A DNA stretch of 64,000 bases from Saccopteryx bilineata (GCF_036850765.1 NC_089490.1:98506074-98570073), one strand, 5' to 3'. Counted from the first letter of the stretch, positions 11,523-22,061 are shown. Made by a program: numbers and translations. Notes: generated by a model from the letters alone, not told the origin.

Positions 11523-11718
11523 AACTCTGCCCTATGGATAGTTCAGTTTGTTAGAGCATCATCCCCATACACCAAGTTGTAGGTTCAATCCCGAGTCAGG
11601 GCACATACTAGAATCAACCAATGAATGTACAAATAAGTGGAACAACAAATCCATGTTTCTCTCTGTCTCTCTCCCCTCCTCTCTCTAAAGAGCCAATAAA
11701 TAATAAATTTTAAAAAAA
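11523..11718 (+). mobile_element. short tRNA-derived SINE, type C, with a type A SINE at its 5' border
   Basis: The head CTGCCCTATGGATAGTTCAG, a B-box-like GGTTCAATCCCG, CAGTCAGGGCACATACTAGA and an AATAAATTTTAAAA tail. Its own duplication appears to be GAAAGTTAAGACTTCT (11126-11141), matched with one change at 11719-11734. This implies that the type C element landed first and the type A element later entered its left duplication. Confidence 0.75.
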
Positions 11719-11791
11719 GAAAGTTGAGACTTCTAATCCACCAACAATAAATATATAAGCACTTATTTTCCTATAAATAAATCATTTAAAG

Positions 11792-12061
11792 CAGTGGTCC
11801 CCAACCCCCAGGCCACGGACCGGTACTGGTCCACAGACAAAGAATAAATAACCTACATTATTTCCGTTTTATTTATATTTAAATCTGAACAATGTTTTAT
11901 GTTTTAAAAATGACCAGATTCCCTCTGTTACATCCAAGACTCACTCTTGATGCTTGTCTCGGTCATGTGATACATTTATCCGTCCACCCTAAAGGCCGGT
12001 CCGTGAAAATATTTTCTGACATTAAACTGGTCTGTGGCCCAAAAAAGGTTGGGCACCACTG
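11792..12061 (+). mobile_element. non-autonomous hAT DNA transposon (family 1)
   Basis: It begins CAGTGGTCCCCAACC and ends GGTTGGGCACCACTG, with an exact 8-bp duplication ATTTAAAG at 11784-11791 and 12062-12069. Palindromic GGACCGGTACTGGTCC lies near the left end. The element at 42785-43073 is the same family in the opposite orientation. No transposase frame is present. Confidence 0.92.
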
Positions 12062-12179
12062 ATTTAAAGCACCTATCAAGCCACAGGCATGTTTCCAGAA
12101 TAGTAATTTGAAAGAAAGGGTTAAGCATTCAAAATGTCTCAATGATTGGAAGGGAGGATTCAAATATTAAGATCTAAAT

Positions 12180-12690
12180 GTAAAAAAGGAAACCACAACT
12201 AGTGGAAGAAAATATGAATAAAAATATAATCTTGGAGTAGTGAAGACTTTTCTAACTATATTTCAAAATACAGAAACAGAAGAAAAAATTATACCATTAT
12301 ATAAAAAGGAAAAAATTTTACACTGAAAAATCATAAATGATCTAATAAATACACGTACATCACATATAAAGGACTAGTCTCCCTACAGAGAGAACTGAAA
12401 CCAAGAAGAAAATGACCAACAACCTATAGAAAAATAAAGAACATGAGAGTTCCCAGAAGGGGCAGAGGATAGTAAAATGCCCATTAAACATAAAAAATAC
12501 TCAATGTCACTCATGATAAGAGCAGTATAATAGTCTGAGCTATACCAGCTCTCATCTATCAATCTGGCAAAATTCCAAAAGTTTGACAACACATTCAGCT
12601 ATTGAGGCTATGGGAAAACAAGCTTCTCATACATACAGGTAGTAGTACAAAGTGACAATGTGGCTATATAGCTAAAGAAATACAGAAGCA
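12180..12690 (+). mobile_element. L1 LINE fragment (L1M class, 3' end)
   Basis: ATCTGGCAAAATTCCAAAAG, TTTGACAACACATTCAGC and TCTCATACATACAGGTAGTA correspond to the sequence just after ORF2 in old mammalian L1s. The reading frame is destroyed. The same L1 type seems to resume at about 14,180. Confidence 0.65.
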
Positions 12691-13155
12691 TCTACTTTTT
12701 CTAAATAACTTTTATTTTTTATTAATAATAAAAAATAAAAGTTTAAATTTGCAGAACTGCACAGATAGTACACCACACACCTAGTTTCTGCTATTAAAAT
12801 CTTGCAGCAATTAATGAACCAAAACTAAAACACATTCTTTAGATTTTATTAGTTTTTACCCAATGCCCTTTAATATGTATACCCCATTACAATATAATCG
12901 TTATGTCTTCTTGGCTGATCTTAGCTGTGACAGTTTCTCAGACTTCCCTTATTGTAGATGACCTTGACAGTTTAGGGGAGCCCTGTTCATCATTTTGTAG
13001 ACTATCCCTCAATTGGGATTTGTCTTCTTTTTCTCGTGATTAGACTGGGGTAACAGTTTTTTGGAAGGAAGACCACAGAGGTGAAGTGCCATTCTCATCA
13101 CTTCATCCTAGCAGAATGATTTATTTATGACTGTTAATATTAACTCTCTTAGATT

Positions 13156-13390
13156 GTTCAGGCTGCTATAACAATATACCTTAGACTGGATGGCTTATCA
13201 ACAAGAGAAATTCATTTCACACAGTTCCAGAGACTAAGAAGTCTAAACTCAAGGCCCCTGCAGATTTTGGGGTCTTTTATAAGGGATCTAATCCCATTCA
13301 TGAGGGTACCACCCTCATACAGCACAATAACCTCCCAAAGGCCACACCTCCAAATATCATCTTATTGGAAATTAAGTTTCAACATATGAA
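13156..13390 (-). mobile_element. MaLR-like LTR fragment, antisense
   Basis: GGCTGCTATAACAATATACC, TTAGACTGGATGGCTTATCA, TTTTATAAGGGATCTAATCC and CAACATATGAATGGACA are the complement of an old LTR that is also present at about 46,326-46,898. The middle is missing compared with that copy. The assignment to ERVL-MaLR rests on recalled similarity to MST/MLT1 LTR ends and is not certain. Confidence 0.5.
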
Positions 13391-13661
13391 TGGACAAACA
13401 TTAGATACTAATAGTACATATTTATATTTATAGTACCTATTGTATATAATATTTATAATATATATAAAAAGAATATAAAGTACAATATTTATAGGATTAA
13501 ACCTTGGTCACATGGCTGATATAGTACTTGTCAGGAATTGCTTATGCCAAGTTACTCTTTTCCCCATTTTCCATTCCTTAAATGGGGAGTCTATCATACT
13601 TCCTTGAGGACTATCTACATAAATTATTTGGAATTATCCTGCACAGGAGATTTGCCTATTC

Positions 13662-13710
13662 TCCCTTATCTATTTATTTATTTACTTACTTACTTACTCA
13701 TTTATTTATT
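13662..13710. repeat. TTTA/CTTA tetranucleotide tract
   Basis: An imperfect run of ATTT/ACTT units inside the L1 3' UTR, where a TTTA-rich stretch is known in the parent element. Confidence 0.6.
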
Positions 13711-14179
13711 ACAGTATAGGTTCATGAATATTATTTTGTATTTGAATCACAACCCAACACTATCTTATTTTGTTGCTCAAATTATTCTGCTATGAGCTAT
13801 GGGGAGCTCTTTCAGTTGGCTCCCGTGTTCCTTTTACAAACCTCATTCATTGTTTTTGAGTACTTCCTTACTTTCCAGCCTTATATGGTGCTCTCGGTTC
13901 ACCTTGTACATTTACTACCTGTCCCAGTCCTGGAGTCAGCCATTTCTTTAAGGAGCCCTGTTCCTTTATGGGAGAATGGTATTAGAAATGAAACTGTTCA
14001 GGCAGCTATAACAATATACCTTAGACTGGATGGCTTATCAACAAGGGAAATTTAGTTCACACAGCATAGGAGAATGGTATCAGAGACCCGCACTAGGTAT
14101 GCTCATTGTTACTTGGGGTGTCATTTCTTCTAGGCCTGTTCAGCAATGAGAGCAAGGAAATACATGTGTGTATAGAAAC

Positions 14180-14400
14180 ATTTACCCTTTGACTTAGAGA
14201 TCCTTGTTCATATAATCCAATTTCTTTATGCAAGTACAAAATGTTACATGTTTGTTATTCATTCAACAGTGTAATAACAAAACATAGGAAACAACCCAAA
14301 TGTCCACACAGGACTGAGTGAATAACAATGGTATATCCATGGAAGTACTATTCAGAGAGTAAAAATAAAGATCTTTATCTAGATATGAAAAAAAACTCCA
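14180..14400 (+). mobile_element. L1 LINE fragment (L1M class)
   Basis: AAACATTTACCCTTTGACTT, then AAACAACCCAAATGTCCACA and AATGGTATATCCATGGAAGT are standard landmarks of old L1 3' UTRs. It probably continues the fragment at 12,180-12,690, with the 12,830-14,150 block inserted between. Confidence 0.6.
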
Positions 14401-14835
14401 AAATAAAATATAATTTTCTTTACATATGCAGACAGAAACATTGAAAGAATATACAGAAGAAATGTTTACCTATAAACGGTATGGGAGGAAACACTGAAAG
14501 GAGAGAAAAGGAATAAACAAAGACTTCTTTGTGTACCTCTCTCTACATACTTTGGAGTTTTTAATCATTATTACCTTTTCAAAAACTGAAGTTTAATTTT
14601 TAAAAAGAATCTAAAATGCCTACAAAAGTGTTAAGAGTTGAAGGGTTCAGATTACAAAAGGGGAGGGGAGATAATTTCTGAAGAGTAAATATATTATGAA
14701 ATAAGGTAGCTCTAGCTTAAGGGCAATTACATACCAAAACTTCAGTAAAATGGAACTTAGTTGACTTTAAAGTACTGAAATGCACTGTAGATGCTAAAAT
14801 TAGTCTATTCCCCAAATATTCTAGGTATTGATTTT

Positions 14836-15012
14836 GGGGAGAGGAAAGACAGAAAGAGAGAGACAAAGAGATGGGGGTAAGGGAAGGACTGGGAAGCTCC
14901 AACTCATAGTAGTTGCTTCTTGTATGTGCCTTGACCAGGGCAAGCCCAGGGTTTTGAACCAGTGACCTCAGAATTCCAGCTCCACCCTTTACCCACTGTA
15001 CCACCACAGGAC
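14836..15012 (-). mobile_element. tRNA-derived bat SINE, type B, old copy
   Basis: TATGTGCCTTGACCAGGGCA, AGCCCAGGGTTTTGAACCAG and a CACTGTACCACCACAGGA end mark an antisense, strongly diverged type B element. Confidence 0.75.
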
Positions 15013-15014
15013 TA

Positions 15015-16250
15015 TTCTCAGAACTTATAATAACTGAATTATTATTAAATCTATATAGTATTGCATGACTACCTGCAGAGGTAAATAAGTACAAAATCAT
15101 TTGTAGAGGCACAATTATTATTTGTCTTCTTGATTAGTATGCTGACACAGTTAAGCTAAAAGATCTATTATTTTAATACACTATAAATTTACCAGTTTTA
15201 CCTCTTATTTTCCCAACAAAATAGTAAAACCAATTTCTAGCATGTGGAAACATTTCCTTATTGAGAGAGAAAAATGGCAGAGAGTCTGCAAATTAAGTAT
15301 GTTATTTCTGAGTGCTCCTAAGAGACAGTAAAATCATTTTTATGTCTCTGAGGTGAACCAAACCAGAGAGAAAAAGACACAAGTAGCTCTTTTTAGATTC
15401 CCAATGTAGGAAAGCAATCCTTTGAAGCCACATCTGAAACATTAACATATCACAAATGGTTGCCCACTCAATATTCAGAAGTAGCTCCTTTGTAGATGCT
15501 TATAAAACTTTTCCAATGGCTTCACTGTAGAAAAGATTATATTCTGCCTTTAAATGTTCAAAAGCTCAATTCTATAGATGAATAAAACACAAACTCTTTA
15601 CTAGTGTATCTTCCTTGTTTATCTCAGCTTCTATCACTACCTTCTACAAGCAACCTTTATTTCTCTATTCCTACTATATGAAAATACTTAATAGGCTGGT
15701 GAAGAATAGAAATTGTTTTAAAAGAATGTAAAATCTCTTTTCATTCCTCCTTTTTACATACTTCTCTTCGTTTGTAGGAATTACTTCCTTTCTTCTCTTT
15801 CCGAATACTTGTAAAGCTAATTATCTTTAGCCTCACCTCCTCTGAGAAAACTACCTGGCTAAATGTCACTTGCCTTCACAGGGCAACTATAATGTTCACC
15901 CTTGATGACAGAATGCATAAATAAATTATAAAACCTATCACAATTTACCTAATTTTTACAGAGATGCTATTCACATAGTACAACCTGAACAATGAGTAAA
16001 TAAATATAAGGCTATCCTGGTTCTTGATGCAACTCTTATAGATATGCTGACATATTTAGGATTGAAGTTTTATTGTCAAGAGACTATATATAATATATAT
16101 GTATAAGTATGTATAAAATATCAAAATTATTGGGAGAAAAAACTGAGTGTCTTGCCATGCCAGATATTAAGGTATATCATAAAGTAGTGAAAATTAAAAG
16201 AAACTAGAGCTAATGTAAAAGTATATGGATCACCAAAACAAATTCTCAGA
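15015..16250. other. AT-rich non-coding sequence
   Basis: No gene seen. The stretch near 15,760-15,910 (CTAGCCTCACCTCCTCTG-like) faintly resembles an L2 3' end but is too diverged to call. Confidence 0.4.
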
Positions 16251-16269
16251 TTTAAAAAAATAAAACCTT

Positions 16270-16401
16270 GCCTGACCTGTGGTGGCACAGTGGATAAAGC
16301 GTCGACCTGGAAATGCTGAGGTCGCTGGTTCGAAACCCTGGGCTTGCCTGGTCAAGGCACATATGGGAGTTGATGCTTCCAGCTCCTCCCACCTGTCTTT
16401 C

Positions 16402-16436
<35 letters not shown>

Positions 16437-16473
16437 CTAAAATGAATAAATAAAATAAAAATTAAAAAAAAAG
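16270..16473 (+). mobile_element. tRNA-derived bat SINE, type B
   Basis: Sense copy: GCCTGACCTGTGGTGGCACA, GGTTCGAAACCCTGGGCTTG, CCTGGTCAAGGCACATATGG, a (CT)n run and an AATGAATAAATAAAATAAAA tail. The duplication AAAAAATAAAACCTT is found on both sides. Confidence 0.92.
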
Positions 16474-16618
16474 AAAAAATAAAACCTTATATATCAATTT
16501 GATATAAAACAAACAAAATAATGACAATAATAAGACTGTCAAGATTCCGAGAATAACAGTCTCTTCCTCAGCAATTTGAGGGAAAAATGCAGAGAGAAAA
16601 ATCCAAGAAATTCAAATA

Positions 16619-17221
16619 CAGTGTGTCCATAAAGTCATGGTGCACTTTTGACTGGTCACAGGAAAGCAACAAAAGACAACAGAAATGTGAAATCTGCATC
16701 AAATAAAAGGAAAACCCTCCCAGTTTCTGTAGGATGATGTGGCAGCATGTGCTGTGCGCATGCACAGATGATAACGTAACACCATGTATACATTGAAGCA
16801 GCCCACGGCCATGCCAGTTGGGGAGTGGACGGTACAGAGGAAAGTTCAGTGTGTTCTGTGGCTCGCTAAATTCAAATCCGTGACCAAAGTGCAATGTGAA
16901 TATCGGCGCGTTTATAACGAAGTGCCACCACATAGGAATAACATTACTCAGTGGGCTAAGCAGTTGAAGGAAACCGGCAGTTTGGTGGAGAAACCCCGTT
17001 CTGGTAGGCCATCAGTCAGTGACGAGTCTGTAAAGGCTATACGGGATAGCTACCTAAGGAGCCCTAAAAAAATCTGTGCGTGAACCCACATCGAATGGCA
17101 CTGCATAGCTATGAAACTGGGAGAGTTTTCCTTTTATTTGGTGCAGATTTCTCATTTCTATCATCTTTTGTTGTTTTCCTGTGACTGGTCAAAAGTATAC
17201 CATGACTTTACAGACACACTG
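16619..17221 (+). mobile_element. internally deleted Tc1/mariner-superfamily transposon with long inverted ends
   Basis: Flanked by TA (16617-16618 and 17222-17223). The ends CAGTGTGTCCATAAAGTCAT and the complement of the right end agree over about 120 bp with a modest number of changes. That is unusually long for the superfamily and has the look of a MITE. Between them lies the start of a transposase gene (16784-17083). The catalytic region is absent, so the copy cannot move itself. Confidence 0.88.
16784..17083 (+). pseudogene. transposase N-terminal remnant (helix-turn-helix part) in the mariner element
   Basis: The 99-residue frame contains RKVQCVLWLAKFKSVTKVQ, EYRRVYNEVPPHRNNITQW and EKPRSGRPSVSDE. 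This is the N-terminal DNA-binding segment of a Tc1/mariner-type transposase, with helix-turn-helix followed by a GRPS-type linker. I think it matches the domain called DUF4817, but I could not search. After SPKK a run of seven A shifts the frame; with one base fewer, the next residues would be SVREPTS before the right inverted end and a stop. The DD(E/D) catalytic core is entirely missing. The start codon is near the natural one because the left inverted end stops shortly before it. Confidence 0.75.
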
Positions 17222-17223
17222 TA

Positions 17224-17810
17224 TAAGCAATGATATCTTTCTACAAGTAAATTATCAAAAGCAAATATCTTAAATATTAGTGTTACTAAAAATAAATGTG
17301 GCACATCACTAGTGGCACTGGTACAACAGACCTTACCAGAAAAGGTTCATAAGCTTTGATTTGGGAATTCTTGTCTGTAAGTCTTTGTACCCAAGGAAAT
17401 GTAAAATGGAAGTAGGAAGATGGTGTGTCACATGCTAGAGTTTGTCCCAGCACAACCTAAAATTGTGAAAAGTAATAATTTAACAATTATCAACCACTAT
17501 AAAATGATTAAACTTCTTTTGATGGATTGATGTAGCCCAATGAGAATGATAACCAGAAGAATTATTTGGTACCATAAAAAACTTGTGTTCCATTTTATAA
17601 AAAGGATTATTTTCCTGTCCTCATAAACTTTGTTTCTTTATTATGCTGTATAGTAATTTGTTTCTATGACTGCCTTTCTCACTATATTGTGAGTTTCCCA
17701 AGGGTGGAGAACCTTTTCATCAACTTTATCAGTGCTATCACATTTTTTTATTGTTTTGTTTTTTGGTACACAGTAATTCTTAAAAATGAAAATATGACCA
17801 CGTATTCCCC
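17224..17810. other. AT-rich non-coding sequence
   Basis: No supported feature. Confidence 0.4.
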
Positions 17811-17814
17811 TTCA

Positions 17815-17991
17815 AGCCTGACCTGTGGTAGCATAGTGGATAAAGTGTCAATCTGGAATGCTGAGGTTGCCAGTCAGAAACCCTGGGCTTGCCAGGTCAA
17901 GGCTCATACGAGAAAAAACTACTATGAGTTGATGCTTCCCTCTCCTCCCCACTTCTCTCTCTCCTCTCCCTAAACTCATAAATAAAATCTT
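17815..17991 (+). mobile_element. tRNA-derived bat SINE, type B, tail broken by an L1
   Basis: GCCTGACCTGTGGTAGCATA, GAAACCCTGGGCTTGCCAGG and a TAAACTCATAAATAAAATCT tail. The A-run that should close it is found beyond the L1 fragment at 18,281-18,290. Confidence 0.85.
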
Positions 17992-18272
17992 TTTTTTAAT
18001 AATTTTATTTTTTAATGGGGCGACATCAATAAATCAGGATACATATATTCAAAGATAACAAGTCCAGGTTATCTTGTCGTTCACTTATGTTGCATACCCA
18101 TCACCCAAAGTCAGATTGTCCTCTGTCACCCTTTATCTAGTTTTCTTTGTGCCCCTCCCCCTCCCCCTTTCCCTCTCCCTCCCCCCCTAACCACCACACT
18201 CTTATCAATGTCTCTTAGTTTTACTTTTATGTCCCACCTACGTATGGAATAATGCAGTTCCTGTTTTTTCTG
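17992..18272 (-). mobile_element. 5'-truncated L1 3' UTR (bat-type) inserted in a SINE tail
   Basis: From the T-run: GGGGCGACATCAATAAATCA, GTTGCATACCCATCACCCAA, GTCAGATTGTCCTCTGTCAC, a C-rich tract and ATGTCCCACCTACGTATGGA. This is the complement of a recent L1 3' UTR including its G-rich polypurine tract. The duplication AAAATCTT at 17984-17991 and 18273-18280 is exact. Confidence 0.8.
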
Positions 18273-18290
18273 AAAATCTTAAAAAAAAAA

Positions 18291-18990
18291 GGATCTGTTC
18301 AAGATCCTTCATATCCTTCATGACTTGACCTTCAGCTTTACTGGTCAAATCCTTAAAAATAAGTATCTAACTAATACTAAATCAAAAACTAAATATAACC
18401 ATTGAAAAACTTAATTGGTAGTCAACTATATTCTCACAAAGTGAACAACAGGGTCAGATGATTCTACTGGTGAGTTCCATCAAACTTTAAAAAACCAAGA
18501 ATTTCCTATCAATTTCTTTAAGAGAATATAACAGGGGACATCGCTTGATTAATTTTACTAGGTTAGCATAACCTTTGATATCAAAACCAGATAACAGTAC
18601 TATAAGAAAAAAATTATAGGGTAATTCCATCCATGAATTTAGATGTAAAAATTCCAAAGTACAACCAAACTGAAAACAGCGATATATAAAAAGAATTATG
18701 TCTGAAATAAAACTTACTGCTTGCAGATGATATAACTGTATACATAGAAAATATAAAAGAATTAAGAATTTAGTTTCAGCATTGTCTTCAAAAGGTCTCT
18801 TCACATTTTAAAGATTTGCTATGTTTTAATGTATAAAAAGGCTCTTAAACAAAAATACTAAACTCTATATATGAAAAAGAGATAAATGGAGTATTTGAAG
18901 GTGATAATCACTGCTAGGGTACTTAGAATATGGTCCTTTTTCTACATTATTATACATTCTTATATTTTAAAAGTAATTTTCAAAAACATA
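18291..18990. other. AT-rich non-coding sequence, probably degraded L1
   Basis: TTCTACTGGTGAGTTCCATC and CAGGGTCAGATGATTC recall L1 ORF2 phrases, but the reading frame and most similarity are lost. No gene is supported. Confidence 0.35.
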
Positions 18991-19049
18991 ATGGAGACCA
19001 TGCAGTAGAAAACAGTAAGACTCTAGTAAGAAACTTTTGAAGTAACTAA

Positions 19050-19352
19050 ACAAGAAGGTATGAGAGTCAGGTGGCTCTGTTGCCTTAGGAGCCTATCTAA
19101 GCAAACCAAAATCTAAGCCACTTGAATCTGAGAAAATGAAACAACCAATCACAAACAGCCAGGTATGCTTTCACAAATAGGGCAACTGCTTAAGCTATGG
19201 AGCCAATCAAATAATATCCTTGCTTTGCTTCTACTTCTATATAAAAACCTCCTCCCATCTCCTATTGATGTATTACTCTTAACAAACTTTGGCTTGGCAC
19301 TTCCTAATTCGACTTTTATACATAAATCTAAGAACAGCTCCCCCAAAACATA
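19050..19352 (+). mobile_element. possible ERV LTR fragment with CCAAT and TATA-like motifs
   Basis: AACCAATCACAAACAGCCAG, GAGCCAATCAAATAATATCC and CTATATAAAAACCTCCTCC in that order and spacing, followed by an AACAAACTTTGGCTTGGCAC segment, resemble the U3-R region of a class I ERV LTR. Ends and family are not determined. Confidence 0.4.
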
Positions 19353-20305
19353 ATAAAACTAGAAAATTCAAAATAGAAAAAGAAAAAATAAGATGGAATG
19401 ATAAAGGTCTACTCAATTAGCCATACTTTAAAATTAATTTATATGTAAGTGGTTCCTCCCCTTGAGACTGCTAAACCCTAGAAGTATTTCTAAAACCTAA
19501 GAATTGCCTGGAATATTTAAAAAAATCCAAACTCAAGAGATTCCAATTCAGTTGTACTGGAGCAAAGCTTGAGATTTTACACAAACACACCTAGCTATTT
19601 TTCTTTATTTTAAAATCAACAAGAGTACCTCTGAAGTTCAAGGCACTGACCTAGAAAAACAAACAAAAATGTAAGATAATAAACAGTAAGCATCCAAATA
19701 GATTTTATGACAAAAGGATAAAATGCAAAACCAGTTTCTTCTTTTGATGGATACATTATATGATGTGTTATTCTGCTTTGACTTCAGAAAACCCTGAGTC
19801 ACAAGCAAAAGTCATTAAGGAAAGCAAATACTGCCTAGGCTGTGAAGATGTCAAAAAAGTGGCACAGTACAGGCCTAAGGAAGCGGTAGAGACGGCAAAC
19901 AGTTACAAAGAAAATTTGGTTAGCCCGAGGAAAAGTGTAATCAGGAAGATTATGACAATTTTATTTCTAATTGGTCATTAGGTAAGAAGCAATAAATAGC
20001 CTACATTATTTAGCTCACTGGCCTATACTATCCCCTCCCCCCAATATACCTAAAGGATGAAATATCCACCTATTAATAACACTAATACATTGATTCTCAA
20101 ATTTGGTGAGAGTAGGGAGGCATATTAGAAATGCTAGGAAGTATGTAGTTTAAAAAGCCAGAGAAATTGTTTTTATATTGACTCAGTTGTCCTTGTGAGC
20201 CACTTATTTAGACAATTATCAACCTGAAGAATGGATCAGCTAAACAATTCCAGTTCTATCACCAACAGTTCATTCCATTATATTCAAGAGCAATAAAAAT
20301 AGTTG
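19353..20305. other. AT-rich non-coding sequence
   Basis: No gene or clear repeat. A 73-codon frame at 19,760-19,981 has ordinary composition but no recognisable homology or splice context. Confidence 0.4.
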
Positions 20306-20309
20306 CTAA

Positions 20310-20475
20310 TGGTGAGTGCTTACTAGGTGCCAAGTACTTTGCAAAGTGCTTTACCTGTTACCATTTCATTTAATTCCCACAATCCTATGAAGCAGATTCT
20401 GACATTTCTCAATTTTATAGAAGAATCTGACCCTTAAGAATTGAAGTAAATAGCTCAAGTTCACATGGATATCAC
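20310..20475 (-). mobile_element. MIR SINE fragment
   Basis: AGTGCTTACTAGGTGCCAAG, TTTGCAAAGTGCTTTACCTG, ATTCCCACAATCCTATGAAG and AGTAAATAGCTCAAGTTCAC are the complement of the MIR 3' half and core. Confidence 0.8.
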
Positions 20476-20780
20476 TTATTACAGTAGTCCTTATAGGGAA
20501 AAAATGAAAACATAACTATATAATAAAAATGAGTTACAGATTTAAGAAAACAAGGAATTGGAGGAAAATGTAAATGTAAATAATAAGAGTATCTGGAGAA
20601 AGTAGGGGGGGCAAAAATCCATGCTTACAAACTTATGAACAAAATATTGCAAAATACAAAGCTGACTCCACTGTTCCTGAAATGATAAAAGGTGGGTAAA
20701 TAAATCCTGACCTTGAAAATTTAACCAATATAAAAGATTGTAATGTTTTAAGACCATACAAAAGTTGAAGAATATTTTTT

Positions 20781-21148
20781 TTTGTATTTTTTTCTGAAGC
20801 TAGAAACAGGGAGAGACAGTCAGACTCCCACATGCGCCCAACTGGGATCCACCCGGCACGCCCACCAGGGGGCGATGCTCTGCCCCTGGGGGGGGGGGTC
20901 GCTCTGCCGCGACCAGAGCCACTCTAGCGCCTGGGGCAGAGGCCAAGGAGCCATCCCCAGCGCCCAGGCCATCTTTGCTCCAATGGAGCCTCAGCTGCGG
21001 GAGGGGAAAGAGAGAGACAGAGAGGAAGGAGAGGGGGAGGGGTGGAGAAGCAGATGGGCGCTTCTCCTGTGTGCCCTGGCCGAGAATCGAACCTGGGACC
21101 TCTGCATGCCAGGCCGATGCTCTACCACTGAGCCAACCGGCCAGGGCC
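20781..21148 (-). mobile_element. Rhin-1-type SINE
   Basis: Full-length antisense copy, with GCCACCAGG-type box once, a run of about nine G at 20,890-20,898 and the head GGCCCTGGCCGGTTGGCTCA on the minus strand. The duplication GAAGAATATTTTTT (20767-20780 and 21149-21162) is perfect. Confidence 0.93.
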
Positions 21149-21162
21149 GAAGAATATTTTTT

Positions 21163-21509
21163 AAAGCACCAAATCTCACAAATTATAAAAAGTCACTTTT
21201 AAATATCACATCTTAAATGTTATTAAGCCATACTATCTGATTTCTAAAATAAATCTAGTTCTGTAATAACCTAAACATGGGTATAATTTAAAATTCAATT
21301 ATAAACCTCAATAAAACATCTTCAATTTAAAAAGTAGATGAGTTTTTATTTAATTAACCCTAATAAAAACAAGGCTCCCAGTCAACTGTATATATAAACA
21401 ATCAGGATAACAGGAAAACATTAAATACATTGTTCTATTCGTTTGAGTGCAATTGTCAAGTCCACAATTAAGTCTGGTACTATACAGATAAACAGCTAGA
21501 TTTCATTAA
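21163..21509. other. AT-rich non-coding sequence
   Basis: No supported feature. Confidence 0.4.
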
Positions 21510-21524
21510 GAATGAAATTTTATC

Positions 21525-21929
21525 TTGGCCCTGGCCAGTTGGCTCAGTTGGTAGAATGTTGGCCTGGTGTGTGGATGTTCCGGGTCCAACTCCTGGTCAA
21601 GGAACATAGAAGCGCCCATCTGCTTCTCAACCCCTCCCCCCTTGCTTCTCACCTGTGCTCTCTCTCTCTCTTCTCCTCTCCTCCCACAGCCATGGCTGGA
21701 TTAGAGCAAGTTGGCCCCAGGCGCTGATGATGGCTCCATGGCCTCTGCCTTGGGCACTAAGAAATGGCTCTGGTTGCAACAGAGCAAGGGCCTCAGATGG
21801 GCACAGCATAGTCTTCTAGTGGGCTTGCCAGGTGAATCTAGGTCAGGGTGCACGCAGGAGTCTGTCTCTGCCTCCCCTCCTCTCACCAAATAAAAATAAA
21901 TAAATAAAAATAAAAAATTTATATGAAAA
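21525..21929 (+). mobile_element. Rhin-1-type SINE, older copy
   Basis: TTGGCCCTGGCCAGTTGGCT head, GGGTCCAACTCCTGGTCAAG box, GATTAGAGCAAGTTGGCCCC, GCCTCTGCCTTGGGCACTAA and a long AAATAAAAAT tail. The flanks GAATGAAATTTTATC (21510-21524) and GAATAAAATTTTATC (21930-21944) differ by one base. Confidence 0.9.
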
Positions 21930-22061
21930 GAATAAAATTTTATCAATTACACCAAATTTTAACTTTTGATTACTGACCAATGTTTTCAGACCTTTGGAAA
22001 TCGGTTTTACATGGAATTTGTAATTTTATATTTCCAATTTGTCAAAAAATAACAAGTTAGT

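Larger units (their letters stand above)
12830..14150 (+). mobile_element. L1 LINE 3' UTR (L1ME/L1M class) with inserts
   Basis: CTCAATTGGGATTTGTCTTC, TCGTGATTAGACTGGGGTAA, GAAGTGCCATTCTCATCACT and, after a gap, GAGCTCTTTCAGTTGGCTCC, GGAGCCCTGTTCCTTTATGG and GGGGTGTCATTTCTTCTAGG are characteristic of an old L1 3' UTR. A MaLR-like LTR piece interrupts it at about 13,156-13,390. A short second copy of part of that piece occurs at 13,998-14,065. Confidence 0.65.

Noticed and set aside
20782..21216. Frames of 60-145 codons in Rhin-1 SINEs here and at 2,666, 22,748, 34,531, 41,900, 47,272 and 61,488
   Set aside because: The same peptide-like phrases recur in every copy in several frames (for example GSIPGQGTQEKRPSAS). 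They are translations of a non-coding SINE.
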